Origin: CAWGCA01 sp963820955
Lineage (GTDB): Bacteria > Pseudomonadota > Gammaproteobacteria > Chromatiales > Chromatiaceae
NCBI GenBank assembly: GCA_963820955.1
Contig: CAWGCA010000032.1
Location: 38,357 to 102,356, forward strand
Direction of reading: 5' to 3'
DNA length: 64,000 nt
Below are positions 16,055-25,471 of this stretch, one piece after another. A model generated the notes under the pieces. It ran no database searches and was not told the origin of the DNA. It saw only the letters and a program-made list of their open reading frames with translations. Numbering within the stretch: position 1 is the first letter of the stretch; every line of letters starts with the position of its first letter. The position numbers were made by a program, and so were the translations under genes.

Positions 16055-16840
16055 ATGGTGGGAACCAGCCGTGGGTGTCGGAGGCGGTACGGATGCATAG
16101 CGTTGCTCCTTGCGTTGCTGTCCGGCTGTGCCTCGACTGGAGATTACCGAGACCCAAGGGACCCCCTGGAGGGGTACAATCGGGTTATGTACCAGGTTAA
16201 TGATACCCTGGACCGTGCCTTGATGAAGCCTCTGGCCAGAGGGTACAACACGATTACCCCCGCCCCTCTCAATCGGGGGATAAGCAATTTTTTCGGTAAC
16301 CTTGCAGACGTTACCTCCGCCATCAACAACCTGCTTCAGTTCAAGCTGCAGCGCGCCGCAAGCGATGTAGGCCGGGTGGCATTCAATACCACCATCGGCT
16401 TGCTTGGCTTTATCGATGTTGCCAGCAATATGAACCTGCCGAAATATGGGGAAGATTTTGGCCAGACTCTGGGTGTCTGGGGCTTCGGCCCCGGCCCCTA
16501 TATCGTTTTGCCCCTGCTTGGTCCAAGCAGCACACGGGATACTGTCGGTGTGGTTGCCGGCTGGTTTACCGATCCCGTTCGTTACATCAGGCGCAATCGT
16601 TTGCGCTACGGGTTGGTGGCGTTGCGGCTGGTTGACAAGCGTGCGAGTTTGCTGGGGGCCAGCCGGGTGATGGAGGAGGCGGCGCTCGATCCCTACCAAT
16701 TCATGCGGGATGCCTACCTGCAGAAGCGGCACCACGATGTCTATGATGGCAATCCTCCCCCTGAACCCTTTGATGAAGAGTTTGACGAAGAATTCGACGA
16801 GTCGTTTGATCAGGAACTAGACGAAGAATCTTCGCACTGA
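16055..16840 (+). CDS. mlaA: MlaA (VacJ) outer-membrane lipoprotein
   Basis: 261 residues. It removes mislocalised phospholipids from the outer leaflet of the outer membrane and passes them to the Mla pathway. A lipoprotein signal ends LLSGC, followed by DPLEGYNRVMYQVNDTLDRA, the amphipathic ring helix and LPKYGEDFGQTLGVWGFGPGPYIVLPLLGPS. This set is diagnostic. The ATG at 16055 gives a normal signal peptide after GAGAGG. The frame is open to 16013, but that would spoil the signal. The C terminus carries a strongly acidic repeat, FDEEFDEEFDESFDQELDEE, not usual in the family. The mlaFEDCB genes are not in this window. Confidence 0.93.
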   Translation: MVGTSRGCRRRYGCIALLLALLSGCASTGDYRDPRDPLEGYNRVMYQVNDTLDRALMKPLARGYNTITPAPLNRGISNFFGNLADVTSAINNLLQFKLQRAASDVGRVAFNTTIGLLGFIDVASNMNLPKYGEDFGQTLGVWGFGPGPYIVLPLLGPSSTRDTVGVVAGWFTDPVRYIRRNRLRYGLVALRLVDKRASLLGASRVMEEAALDPYQFMRDAYLQKRHHDVYDGNPPPEPFDEEFDEEFDESFDQELDEESSH

Positions 16841-17055
16841 GCGCAATCTTCCGGCCTTGGTCATCCCCTCTGTGCCCCTCCATCCCCTGGAGGCCAGATT
16901 ATCCATACAATTTATTCACATATAGAAAAAATATATTAGAGAAATTAAGTAAATACTAATATTCTATATCACCAAGAAGGCACAAGTGGTAACCGGCCTT
17001 CTGATGCTCGCAGTACTTGTTCAATACTAAAGCTAACTTTTTTGGAGATTTATAC

Positions 17056-17400
17056 ATGAATACTATCGTTAAGGTCGCCGCTATTGCCGCTCTTATTGGT
17101 GCTTCCGCTTCCGCTTCCGCATGGTGGGGTCCTTGGGGTGGCGGTCCCGGTTACGGTGGCGGCGACAACAGCTGGCTTGGTGACGGTTGGGGTGACATGG
17201 ACATGAACTTCAGCGCCCGTGGCTCCGGTTCCGGCTATGGCCGTGGCTATGGCCGTGGCTATGGTTACGGCTATCCGTATGGTGGCTACGGTGCTCCTTA
17301 TGGTTATGGCGCTCCTTACGGGTATGGCGCTCCTTATGGCGGTGGTTATCCGTATGCCGCTCCGGTTGCCCCTCAGGCGCCTGCTCCTGAGGCCAAATAA
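17056..17400 (+). CDS. Sulfur-globule-protein-like Gly/Tyr-rich secreted protein
   Basis: 114 residues. A Sec signal ending ASASA leads into AWWGPWGGGPGYGG, then tandem GYGRGYGRGYGYG and YGAPYG repeats and a Pro/Ala tail. Gly/Tyr-rich, Cys-free, structural proteins of this kind coat the periplasmic sulfur globules of purple and other sulfur-oxidising bacteria (SgpA/B/C). The match rests on composition and signal, not alignment. The ATG at 17056 has GGAG eleven bases upstream. The leader is AT-rich, unlike its surroundings. A paralogue follows at 17528. Confidence 0.75.
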   Translation: MNTIVKVAAIAALIGASASASAWWGPWGGGPGYGGGDNSWLGDGWGDMDMNFSARGSGSGYGRGYGRGYGYGYPYGGYGAPYGYGAPYGYGAPYGGGYPYAAPVAPQAPAPEAK

Positions 17401-17527
17401 ATCCATTTTCGTTGCTGTCATATTGAGTAAGCCAGGGGAGTGGCTGTTCGGCACAGGGAAGTGTGGGCAGCAGAGTTTCAAGGCAGGGCCGTTCAGGGCC
17501 TTTGACTACAATCGAGGTTATATTGAG

Positions 17528-18229
17528 ATGAAGACGATTTCTAAAGTGTTTGTCGCCGCGGCGCTTGCCACCGCTTCCATGACGGCCAGCGCCTGGTGGG
17601 GTGGCCCCGGTGGCTGGGGCGATGATTGGTCCGGCAATGGCTGGGGTGATGTCGGGTTCAGTTTCAGCATGAGTGCCCACGGGCGCGGAAATGGCTGGGG
17701 CCGCTATTACGACTACCCTTACTATGGTTATCCGGTAGCGCCGATGGCTCCGCTGACCGAGGAGCAGCAGGCCGTGGTGGCAGAACAGCAGCAGGTGATC
17801 GCCGAGCAGCAAGCCAAGGCTTTCCAGCAGGCGATGGAGGCACAGCGCGAGCATGCCGAGCAGATTGCCGCTAACCCGGAGCAGTTCGGCACTCCTTTTG
17901 GCGATGAGTTTGCCCCTTTTGGTACGCCGTTTGGTGAGGAGTTCGCTCCCCTTGCACGCCCCTTTGAGACCAGTTTCCAGGATATGGAGAGCCGTCATGA
18001 AGAGATCCTCAAGCAGATGGAGAGCCGGCGCAAGCAGATCGTGTCCCAGCGTCCTTTCGATACCGATTCCGCGGCCAGAGATAGCCGGCAAGAAGCGGTA
18101 CGCAAGCAGATGCAGGATCGCCGCGACGAAATGATGAAGCGGGTTGAGGCTCAGCGCAAGGTCTCCGAAGCGCAGCGCGCTACCATGCGCAAGGCCAGTG
18201 GGGATCGTCGTGTCCGTCACGAGATCTGA
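17528..18229 (+). CDS. Sulfur-globule-family protein with a long Gln/Glu-rich tail
   Basis: 233 residues. The first 70 parallel the preceding protein: a signal ending TASA, then WWGGPGGWGDDWSG and NGWGDVGFSFSM, then Gly/Tyr-rich sequence. From about residue 78 it changes to a charged, helical region (EEQQAVVAEQQQVIAEQQAK, then repeated EFAPFGTPFG and MESR..EILKQMESRRKQI) with coiled-coil character up to the end. The frame is open upstream to 17219, but the ATG at 17528 gives the signal peptide. A coiled-coil tail could mediate assembly on the globule surface. Function inferred from similarity to its neighbour. Confidence 0.7.
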   Translation: MKTISKVFVAAALATASMTASAWWGGPGGWGDDWSGNGWGDVGFSFSMSAHGRGNGWGRYYDYPYYGYPVAPMAPLTEEQQAVVAEQQQVIAEQQAKAFQQAMEAQREHAEQIAANPEQFGTPFGDEFAPFGTPFGEEFAPLARPFETSFQDMESRHEEILKQMESRRKQIVSQRPFDTDSAARDSRQEAVRKQMQDRRDEMMKRVEAQRKVSEAQRATMRKASGDRRVRHEI

Positions 18230-18257
18230 CAGCTAGGGCCTGGTAAAACCGGTAAAG

Positions 18258-18292
18258 GCGTCTGCGGGGTATAGACTTCGCAGGCGCTTTTT
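18258..18292 (+). terminator. Rho-independent terminator after the sulfur-globule-like pair
   Basis: GCGTCTGCG and CGCAGGCGC pair (one G:U) around a 12-base loop and are followed by TTTTT. It lies 28 bases after the stop codon at 18229. Confidence 0.8.
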
Positions 18293-18466
18293 CTGTGTCT
18301 GTTCATGGCGTAAAGATAAGAAATCCGGTATATTGCGCCTACCAATACAAAGCATTGTTTATATCAATATTAAGTACTGCTACCCTCAAATATTCCTCAA
18401 CAACCAAGCCGGTAAGGGGTAGGGTGTACGCGGTTGGCAACGTATTCCGGGAGAGAGTTTGTAGAA

Positions 18467-21115
18467 ATGAAGCCAGACATTGATCCGCAGGAAACTCAGG
18501 AATGGCTGGACGCCCTTGAGGGCGTGCTCGAAAACGAAGGAGTGGAGCGGGCCCACTATCTGCTCGAGCGGCTGATCGACAAGGCCCGCCGGTCGGGTGC
18601 CTATCTGCCTTACAGTGCCAACACGGCCTATTTGAATACCATACCTGTCACCAAGCAGCAGCGTTTTCCTGGTGATCGCGCCATGGAACGGCGGATTCGA
18701 TCCTTCATCCGCTGGAACGCGATGGCAATGGTGGTCCAAGCCAATCGGCTCTCTTCAGAATTGGGCGGTCATATCTCCAGCTTTGCCTCCGCGGCCACGC
18801 TGTTCGATGTGGGTTTCAACCACTTCTTCCGGGCCAGAAGCGAATCCCGGGACGGTGATCTGGTCTTTTTTCAGGGACATTCGGCACCCGGTATCTACGC
18901 CCGGGCCTACCTGGAAGGGCGTCTCAGTGAGGAGCAGCTGTATGGTTTTCGCCAGGAGGCGGATGGCAACGGTCTCTCCTCCTATCCCCATCCGTGGTTG
19001 ATGCCTGGCTTCTGGCAGTTTCCAACCGTCTCTATGGGACTGGGGCCGCTGATGGCCATCTATCAGGCACGTTTTATGCGCTACATCAATGATCGCGAGA
19101 TCATGGGTACGAAAGGTCGCAAGGTATGGGCCTTCATGGGTGATGGTGAGATGGACGAGCCGGAGGCGCTGGGGGCTATTTCACTGGCCGGGCGGGAACG
19201 TCTGGACAATCTGGTATTCGTGGTCAACTGCAATCTGCAGCGTCTGGACGGCCCGGTGCGCGGTAACGGCAAGATCATACAGGAGCTGGAGGCCGTTTTC
19301 CGTGGCTCCGGCTGGAACGTCATTAAGGTGGTATGGGGCGGATATTGGGATCCACTGCTGGCCCGGGACAAGAATGGGTTGCTGCTGAAGCGGATGGAAG
19401 AGTGCGTGGACGGCGACTACCAGGCCTACAAGGCCAAGGGAGGGGCATACACCCGCGAACATTTCTTCGGCAAGTATCCGGAGTTGGCCGAAATGGTGGT
19501 GAATATGACCGACGAGGATATATGGCGCCTTAACCGTGGTGGTCATGATCCGCACAAGGTCTATGCCGCCTATGCCGACGCGGTCAATCACACCGGTCAG
19601 CCGACGGTGGTGCTGGCAAAGACGGTGAAAGGTTATGGCATGGGTGTTGCTGGCGAGGGCCAGAACATTACGCATTCCCAGAAAAAGATGGGTGAGGTGG
19701 CGCTTAAGGCGTTTCGCGACCGTTTCAATATTCCGATTCCGGATGAACAGCTCAATGCAATGCCCTTCTACAAACCGCCGGCGGACAGCACGGAACTCCA
19801 ATACCTGAAAGAGCGGCGCGAGGCGCTGGGCGGTTACCTGCCGATTCGCTATAGCAATGCACCGAAGCTGGAGGTGCCGGGGCTCGAGTTTTTCAAGCCG
19901 CTGCTGGAGGGCGGCGGCGACCGCGAGATGTCCACTACCATGGCCTTCGTGCGTCTGCTGACGATCTTGATCCGGGATAAGAAGGTTGGCCGTTACGTGG
20001 TGCCCATTGTACCGGATGAGGCTCGAACCTTTGGTATGGAGGGGATGTTCCGGCAACTGGGCATCTACTCCTCGGTTGGCCAGCTCTATCAGCCGGTGGA
20101 TGCCGACCAGGTGATGTACTACCGCGAGGATCAAAAGGGACAGGTTCTGCAGGAGGGGATCAACGAGGCGGGCGCCATGTCTTCCTGGATTGCGGCGGCT
20201 ACCTCCTACAGCAACCATGGCGTCAGTATGATTCCCTTCTACATCTACTACTCCATGTTTGGATTCCAACGGGTGGGAGATCTCGCCTGGGCCGCCGGTG
20301 ACATGCAGGCGCGGGGTTTTCTGATCGGCGGCACCGCCGGACGCACCACCCTTGCTGGCGAGGGGTTGCAGCACCAGGATGGCCACAGCCATCTGCAGGC
20401 GGCCACCATCGCCAACTGTGTCTCCTATGATCCGACCTTTGCCTATGAACTGACGGTGATCGTGCAGGACGGTCTGCGCCGCATGTTTCAGGAACAGGAA
20501 AACATCTTTTATTACATCACCGTCATGAACGAGAACTATCCTCAGCCTGCCCTGCCCGAAGGGGTGGAGGAGGCTATCATCAAGGGGATTTATCTTTACC
20601 AGGAGGGTGAGGGCAGCGGCGAGCGGCTTCAGTTGATGGGCAGCGGGACCATCCTGCGGGAGGTGATCGCTGCGGCAGAGCTGTTGGAACAGGATTTCAA
20701 TATATCGGCCGATGTCTGGAGTGTAACCAGTTTCAACGAGCTGAGGAGAGAGGGTCTGGACGTGGAGCGCTGGAACATGCTCCACCCGGAAGAGAAACCG
20801 CGTGTCAGTTATGTTGAACAGACACTCGCCGGGCGCCAAGGCCCGGTGGTCGCTGCCACCGATTACATGCGATCCTACGCCGATCAGATCCGTTCCTTCA
20901 TACCTGGGAGCTATAGGGTACTGGGCACTGACGGGTTCGGTCGGAGTGATATGCGTTCCCAACTGCGCAAATTTTTTGAGGTGAGTCGGTATTACATCGT
21001 CCTGGCCGCGCTCAAGGCGTTGGCGGATGAGGGGAAGGTCGAGCAGTCGGAGGTCGCCAAGGCGATCAAGAAATACCGTATCGACCCGGAGAAGCCAAAC
21101 CCGGTGACGGTCTGA
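18467..21115 (+). CDS. aceE: Pyruvate dehydrogenase E1 component, homodimeric type
   Basis: 882 residues. It decarboxylates pyruvate with thiamine diphosphate and transfers the acetyl group to the lipoyl arm of E2. The alignment with E. coli AceE is evident throughout: IDPQETQEWLDALE at the start, RRIRSFIRWNAMAMV, GDGEMDEPEALGAI for the thiamine diphosphate site, NLQRLDGPVRGNGKIIQELE, EGLQHQDGHSH and VLGTDGFGRSDMR near the end. The ATG at 18467 follows GGAGAG; an in-frame TTG at 18434 would add eleven residues without support. aceF starts 58 bases downstream, so this is a pdh operon. Confidence 0.96.
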   Translation: MKPDIDPQETQEWLDALEGVLENEGVERAHYLLERLIDKARRSGAYLPYSANTAYLNTIPVTKQQRFPGDRAMERRIRSFIRWNAMAMVVQANRLSSELGGHISSFASAATLFDVGFNHFFRARSESRDGDLVFFQGHSAPGIYARAYLEGRLSEEQLYGFRQEADGNGLSSYPHPWLMPGFWQFPTVSMGLGPLMAIYQARFMRYINDREIMGTKGRKVWAFMGDGEMDEPEALGAISLAGRERLDNLVFVVNCNLQRLDGPVRGNGKIIQELEAVFRGSGWNVIKVVWGGYWDPLLARDKNGLLLKRMEECVDGDYQAYKAKGGAYTREHFFGKYPELAEMVVNMTDEDIWRLNRGGHDPHKVYAAYADAVNHTGQPTVVLAKTVKGYGMGVAGEGQNITHSQKKMGEVALKAFRDRFNIPIPDEQLNAMPFYKPPADSTELQYLKERREALGGYLPIRYSNAPKLEVPGLEFFKPLLEGGGDREMSTTMAFVRLLTILIRDKKVGRYVVPIVPDEARTFGMEGMFRQLGIYSSVGQLYQPVDADQVMYYREDQKGQVLQEGINEAGAMSSWIAAATSYSNHGVSMIPFYIYYSMFGFQRVGDLAWAAGDMQARGFLIGGTAGRTTLAGEGLQHQDGHSHLQAATIANCVSYDPTFAYELTVIVQDGLRRMFQEQENIFYYITVMNENYPQPALPEGVEEAIIKGIYLYQEGEGSGERLQLMGSGTILREVIAAAELLEQDFNISADVWSVTSFNELRREGLDVERWNMLHPEEKPRVSYVEQTLAGRQGPVVAATDYMRSYADQIRSFIPGSYRVLGTDGFGRSDMRSQLRKFFEVSRYYIVLAALKALADEGKVEQSEVAKAIKKYRIDPEKPNPVTV

Positions 21116-21173
21116 ACAGGCGCTGTCGGGGTATCCCGTTAGAGCACTTAAATAGTACGCAGAGAATCGCAAA

Positions 21174-22502
21174 GTGAGTACCGAAACGAAAGTCTTAGTG
21201 CCGGATATCGGTGATTTTTCCGGAGTAGAGGTGATCGAGGTCATGGTTGCTGTCGGCGACCGGATCGAGGTGGAAGACTCGTTGATCACCCTGGAGAGTG
21301 ACAAGGCCTCGATGGAGATCCCGTCACCTTATGCCGGGGTGGCGAAAGAGGTGGCAATCCGGGTCGGAGACAAGGTGGAGAAGGGAGGGCTGCTGCTGGT
21401 GATGGAGGTGGATGAGTCTGCCGCAGCGGAATCGCAGCAGGAGCAGGGCAGTGAATCTCAACCACCATCGCCTTCTGCCGAAGAGTCGGAAACGGTGCAG
21501 GCCCCGGCGCCGGACCAACGGAAAAGCAGACAGAGGCTGCCTGGAGAAAAGGCGGCGGCGCCACCCCCGGTGAAGGTTCGTCCGTCTGACGCCCCGGCCC
21601 CCAAGGCCCATGCCAGTCCGTCGGTGCGTCGTTTCGCACGGGAACTCGGGGTGGATCTGGTGCGGGTTTCGGGAAGCGGCCCCAAGGGACGGATCAGCCG
21701 GGACGACGTGCAGGGTTTCATCAAGAAGGCGCTGAGTGGCGGTGCCGCCGCCCCGGCTGGGCCGCTGCAGTTGCCGGCAATCCCCGAGGTGGATTTTTCG
21801 AACTTCGGCCAAGTGGATGAGCGTCCGCTCAGCCGGATCAAGAAGATCAGCGGTGCTCACCTGACCGCCTGCTGGCTCAACATACCCCATGTAACCCAGT
21901 TTGATGAGGCGGATATCACTGCGCTGGAGGCCTTCCGCCGGGAGCAGAAGGGGGTAGCCGCGCAACAGGATATTCGGCTCACCTTTCTGCCGTTTCTGAT
22001 GAAGGCCTGTGTCGGCGCCTTGCGTGAGATGCCGGATTTCAACAGCTCCCTGACCCCCGATGGCGAAAGCCTGGTCTACAAGCAGTATTTCAATATCGGG
22101 GTTGCCGTAGACACGCCCAACGGTCTGATGGTCCCGGTTATCCGTGGTGTGGATGGCAAGGGGGTGTTCGAACTGGCCAGGGAGTTGATGGCGCTGAGTG
22201 CCAGGGCACGGGAGGGTAAACTGCTGCCGGCGGATCTGCAGGGTGGCTGTTTCTCGATCTCCAGTCTCGGCGGGGTTGGCGGGACCGCGTTTACCCCTAT
22301 CGTCAATGCGCCGGAGGTGGCGATCCTCGGGGTATCCCGATCGGTCATGAAGCCAGTATGGGATGGTGAAGCGTTTCAGCCCCGGCTGATGCTGCCCCTT
22401 TCACTTTCCTACGACCACAGGGTGATCGACGGTGCCCAGGCGGCTCGGTTCACCACCTTGCTTGCCGGGTTGCTCTCGGATATCAGACGATTGCTGTTGT
22501 AG
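21174..22502 (+). CDS. aceF: Dihydrolipoyllysine acetyltransferase (E2 of pyruvate dehydrogenase)
   Basis: 442 residues. One N-terminal lipoyl domain (lipoylated Lys in LESDKASME, near residue 44) is followed by a Pro/Ala/Glu-rich hinge, the E3/E1-binding domain (about 145-182, PSVRRFARELGVDLVRVSGS) and the catalytic acyltransferase domain ending with SYDHRVIDGAQAARF, whose His-Asp pair is the active site. E. coli E2 has three lipoyl domains, so this is a short, one-domain form. The start is GTG at 21174 with a weak AGAG site. Operon with aceE upstream and lpdA downstream. Confidence 0.95.
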   Translation: MSTETKVLVPDIGDFSGVEVIEVMVAVGDRIEVEDSLITLESDKASMEIPSPYAGVAKEVAIRVGDKVEKGGLLLVMEVDESAAAESQQEQGSESQPPSPSAEESETVQAPAPDQRKSRQRLPGEKAAAPPPVKVRPSDAPAPKAHASPSVRRFARELGVDLVRVSGSGPKGRISRDDVQGFIKKALSGGAAAPAGPLQLPAIPEVDFSNFGQVDERPLSRIKKISGAHLTACWLNIPHVTQFDEADITALEAFRREQKGVAAQQDIRLTFLPFLMKACVGALREMPDFNSSLTPDGESLVYKQYFNIGVAVDTPNGLMVPVIRGVDGKGVFELARELMALSARAREGKLLPADLQGGCFSISSLGGVGGTAFTPIVNAPEVAILGVSRSVMKPVWDGEAFQPRLMLPLSLSYDHRVIDGAQAARFTTLLAGLLSDIRRLLL

Positions 22503-22744
22503 ATCCTGTTACCATAGCGCTCAACGGATTACAGAAAAAAGGGTTTGTCCAGGGACAGGATAATCTGGCCGTATTGTCCTACAATTGGGATCTTGAAAAA
22601 CAACCACGGAGATCACGGCAAACGACCCAGCCCCTATTCCGGCTCGATTGCCTGCCCTCTCCATATAAGTGTCTGTGTCTTCCGTTACGCCAGTGGCGGG
22701 AGAAATGTTGCTGCCCGTTCCGTTTCTCGCCAAAAGGATAGATC

Positions 22745-24473
22745 ATGAGCAATCTTGTTGAGGTCACCCTGCCCGATATCGGTGATTTCGATTCGGTGGA
22801 TATTATCGAGGTTCTGGTCGCCCCGGGAGATGAAATAGAGGTCGAGGATCCGCTCATTACGCTGGAGAGCGACAAGGCCACCATGAGCATACCCGCACCT
22901 TTTGCCGGCAGAGTTAAGGAATTGAGGGTCGCGGTGGGTGACAGCATTTCCAAAGGAGGGCTGATCCTGACCATGGAACAAACAGAGGGTGGGGTGACTC
23001 AAGCTCCGCAGGAACCTGGCGTCGTTGCGGGAACGGATGCGGTCAGGGGGCCTGCCGACCTGCAGGTGGAGGTAGTAGTGCTGGGGGCGGGACCCGGTGG
23101 TTATACCGCGGCCTTTCGTGCGGCTGATCTTGGCAAGAAGACACTGCTGATTGAGCACTATTCAGCCCTAGGCGGTGTCTGTCTCAACGTTGGATGCATT
23201 CCCTCCAAGGCGTTGCTGCATGCGGCAGACATCATCAATGAAGCCGCCGAGATGGAACGGATGGGAATCAGTTTCGGTGCACCGCAGATCGATGTGGAGA
23301 AGCTGCGTTCCGGTAAGGACAAGGTGGTCAAGCGCCTCACTCAGGGACTGGCGGCACTGGCCAAGCAACGCGGTGTTCAGGTAGTTCAGGGTTGGGGCAC
23401 CTTCGAGTCTCCTAATCGTATCGGGGTTGAGACGGGCAACGGCCTTGTCTCTATCCAGTTCGACAACGCTATTATTGCCTGTGGCTCCCGGCCGGTGGAG
23501 ATCCCGGGCTTTCCCAATGGCGACGCCCGGCTGATCGACTCCACTGGCGCCCTGGCACTGGCGGATATCCCGGCTAAGATGCTGGTGGTTGGCGGCGGCA
23601 TCATTGGCCTGGAGATGGCCACCGTCTATTCGGCCCTGGGAAGCGCTATCGATGTGGTGGAATTGCAGGAGGGCTTGATTCCGGGCTGCGATCCCGATCT
23701 GGTCCGCCCGCTGAAGAAAAGGTTGGATAAAAAACTCAACCAGATCATACTGGCGACCAAGGTTACTGAAGTCAAGGCCCAGAAAAACGGTCTCAAGGTG
23801 TCGTTCGAGGGCAAGAATGCGCCGGAAAAGGCCAGAATGTACGACAAGGTACTGGTCGCCGTTGGCCGCATTCCCAATGGCAGGAAGATCGGCGCGGAGA
23901 ACGCGGGTATCCAGGTGGATGAACGCGGATTCATCCCGGTTGATCGCCCATATGCGCACCAATGTACCCGGTATCTATGCCATCGGGGACGTGGTAGGCA
24001 ATCCGATGCTGGCGCACAAGGCGACCCATGAGGCGAAAGTGGCCGCCGAGGTGATCGCCGGGCTTCCCTCTCTGTTCGATCCTTTGACCATTCCGTCTGT
24101 CGCCTATACCGATCCAGAAGTGGCCTGGATGGGACTCACCGAGGTGGAGGCAAAATCGCAGGGGATAGCCTACGAGAAGGGGGTATTTCCCTGGGCTGCA
24201 TCCGGCCGCGCGCTGGGTACCGGGCGAGATGAGGGAATGACCAAACTGTTGTTCGATCCGGACAGCGGGCGCCTTCTGGGTGCCGGTATCGTGGGAGTAA
24301 GTGCCGGTGAATTGATCGGTGAGACGGTGCTTGCGCTGGAGATGGGGGCCGATGCGGAGGATATCAGTTTGACCATTCACCCCCATCCAACACTCAACGA
24401 GACCATCTGTTTCGCCGCCGAGATGGCCGACGGTACGATTACCGATCTGATGCCACCGAAGAAACGAAAGTAG
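22745..24473 (+). CDS. lpdA: Dihydrolipoamide dehydrogenase with N-terminal lipoyl domain; apparent frameshift near 23947
   Basis: The E3 component that reoxidises dihydrolipoamide. An extra lipoyl domain (LESDKATMS, near residue 42) precedes the flavoprotein part, with GAGPGGYTAAFRAADLG, the redox-active GGVCLNVGCIPSKAL, and a second Rossmann motif VGGGIIGLEMATVYSALG. The first frame stops at 24031. From about 23950 the homology continues in the +1 frame (MRTNVPGIYAIGDVVGNPML up to the catalytic HPHPTLNET) to 24473. Removing one C from CCC at 23947-23949 restores VDRHMRTNVP. Either the gene is broken or the base is a sequencing error. Every other conserved block is intact, so an error or very recent change is likely. 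Confidence 0.88.
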
Positions 24474-24571
24474 GCGGGATCGATCCGATCCTGAAGGTGC
24501 TCTTTAGCAGCAGAGAGCGATCTGCGCGCCCGGTTCCCAGTGGTTATTGCTCGGCGGGTTCTGGCTCGATT

Positions 24572-25360
24572 ATGAAACTCCATTTCCGCGAATATGGCAC
24601 CTATACCGGAGATCGTCCAAGCCTGGTGCTGCTCCATGGCCTACTGGGCTCTGCCGCCAATTGGCACAGCCTGGCCCGGGCGCTGGCTGTGGACTACCAC
24701 GTTGTGGTGCCCGATCTGCGTAACCACGGGCGCTCCGGACACAATGACCGCATGGATTATCCCGCGCTGGGCGACGATGTCGCGGAGTTGATGGAAGAGC
24801 ATGGCCTGGATTCCGCCATGCTGGTCGGACACAGTATGGGTGGCAAGGTGGCCATGTGGTTTGCGTTGGAACGCCCGGGTCAGGTCGATGCCCTGGTAGT
24901 GGTGGATATCGCGCCGGTATCCTATGCGCATGGATTCGGCGACATTTTCCAGGCATTGCAGGCTGTGGATCTTGACAGAATTGCCAACCGGGGAGAGGCG
25001 CAAGCAACCTTGGCTCGCTACCTGGATGATGGGGAATTGCGCCAATATCTGCTCCAGAACCTGGTACGAAAGGGGGATTCCTGGGCCTGGCGGCTCAATC
25101 TAGAGGTGCTGGCGGAGGAGATGGATGCCATTGTCGGCTTTCCGCCAGTGGCTGCTGGCAAGGTTTATCCGGGTCCAGCGCTGTTCGTCTATGGCACTGA
25201 ATCCAATTATCTCCAGACCGCCTATCATCAGCCGATACGGGCGCTGTTTCCTTATGCTCGGCTGCGGGCCATCGCCGGGGCGGGTCACTGGGTCTACACG
25301 GATCAACCGAGTAGCTTTCAGGCGGCCCTCAGTGTCTTTCTGGCGGCTATCCCAGATTGA
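24572..25360 (+). CDS. Alpha/beta hydrolase, YbfF-like esterase
   Basis: 262 residues with LVLLHGLLGSAANW (oxyanion-hole HG), the nucleophile elbow VGHSMGGKVAM, Asp in VVVDIAPVSY, and His in AGAGHWVYTDQP near the C terminus. The order and the PDLRNHGRSGH segment match the E. coli YbfF esterase group (short-chain acyl esters or acyl-CoA). The natural substrate is not known. The ATG at 24572 is chosen because homology begins there (MKLHFREYG). The ribosome site is weak. Confidence 0.85.
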   Translation: MKLHFREYGTYTGDRPSLVLLHGLLGSAANWHSLARALAVDYHVVVPDLRNHGRSGHNDRMDYPALGDDVAELMEEHGLDSAMLVGHSMGGKVAMWFALERPGQVDALVVVDIAPVSYAHGFGDIFQALQAVDLDRIANRGEAQATLARYLDDGELRQYLLQNLVRKGDSWAWRLNLEVLAEEMDAIVGFPPVAAGKVYPGPALFVYGTESNYLQTAYHQPIRALFPYARLRAIAGAGHWVYTDQPSSFQAALSVFLAAIPD

Positions 25361-25471
25361 TTCGGCTTGCTTTCGATCTGCCCCTTTCCGTCAGCTTCTA
25401 GCGGCCGTTCGAGGTTCAGTTTTGACGGTGCCGGGCGATACAAAACTGAGAATTAGCATGGATTTGAGCCA

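Noticed and set aside
17219..17400. Tandem YGAPYG codon repeats as a DNA-level satellite or CRISPR-like array
   Set aside because: The repetition follows the protein repeat of the sulfur-globule-like gene, with unequal units and no spacers.
17210..18220. A 336-codon minus-strand frame across the sulfur-globule-like genes
   Set aside because: Low-complexity His/Arg-rich translation mirrors the repeats of the real genes on the plus strand, which have signal peptides and ribosome sites.
19181..21304. A 707-codon open frame on the minus strand opposite aceE
   Set aside because: It is the antisense of a highly conserved gene; codon bias of GC-rich coding DNA opens such frames. The translation has no recognisable motif.
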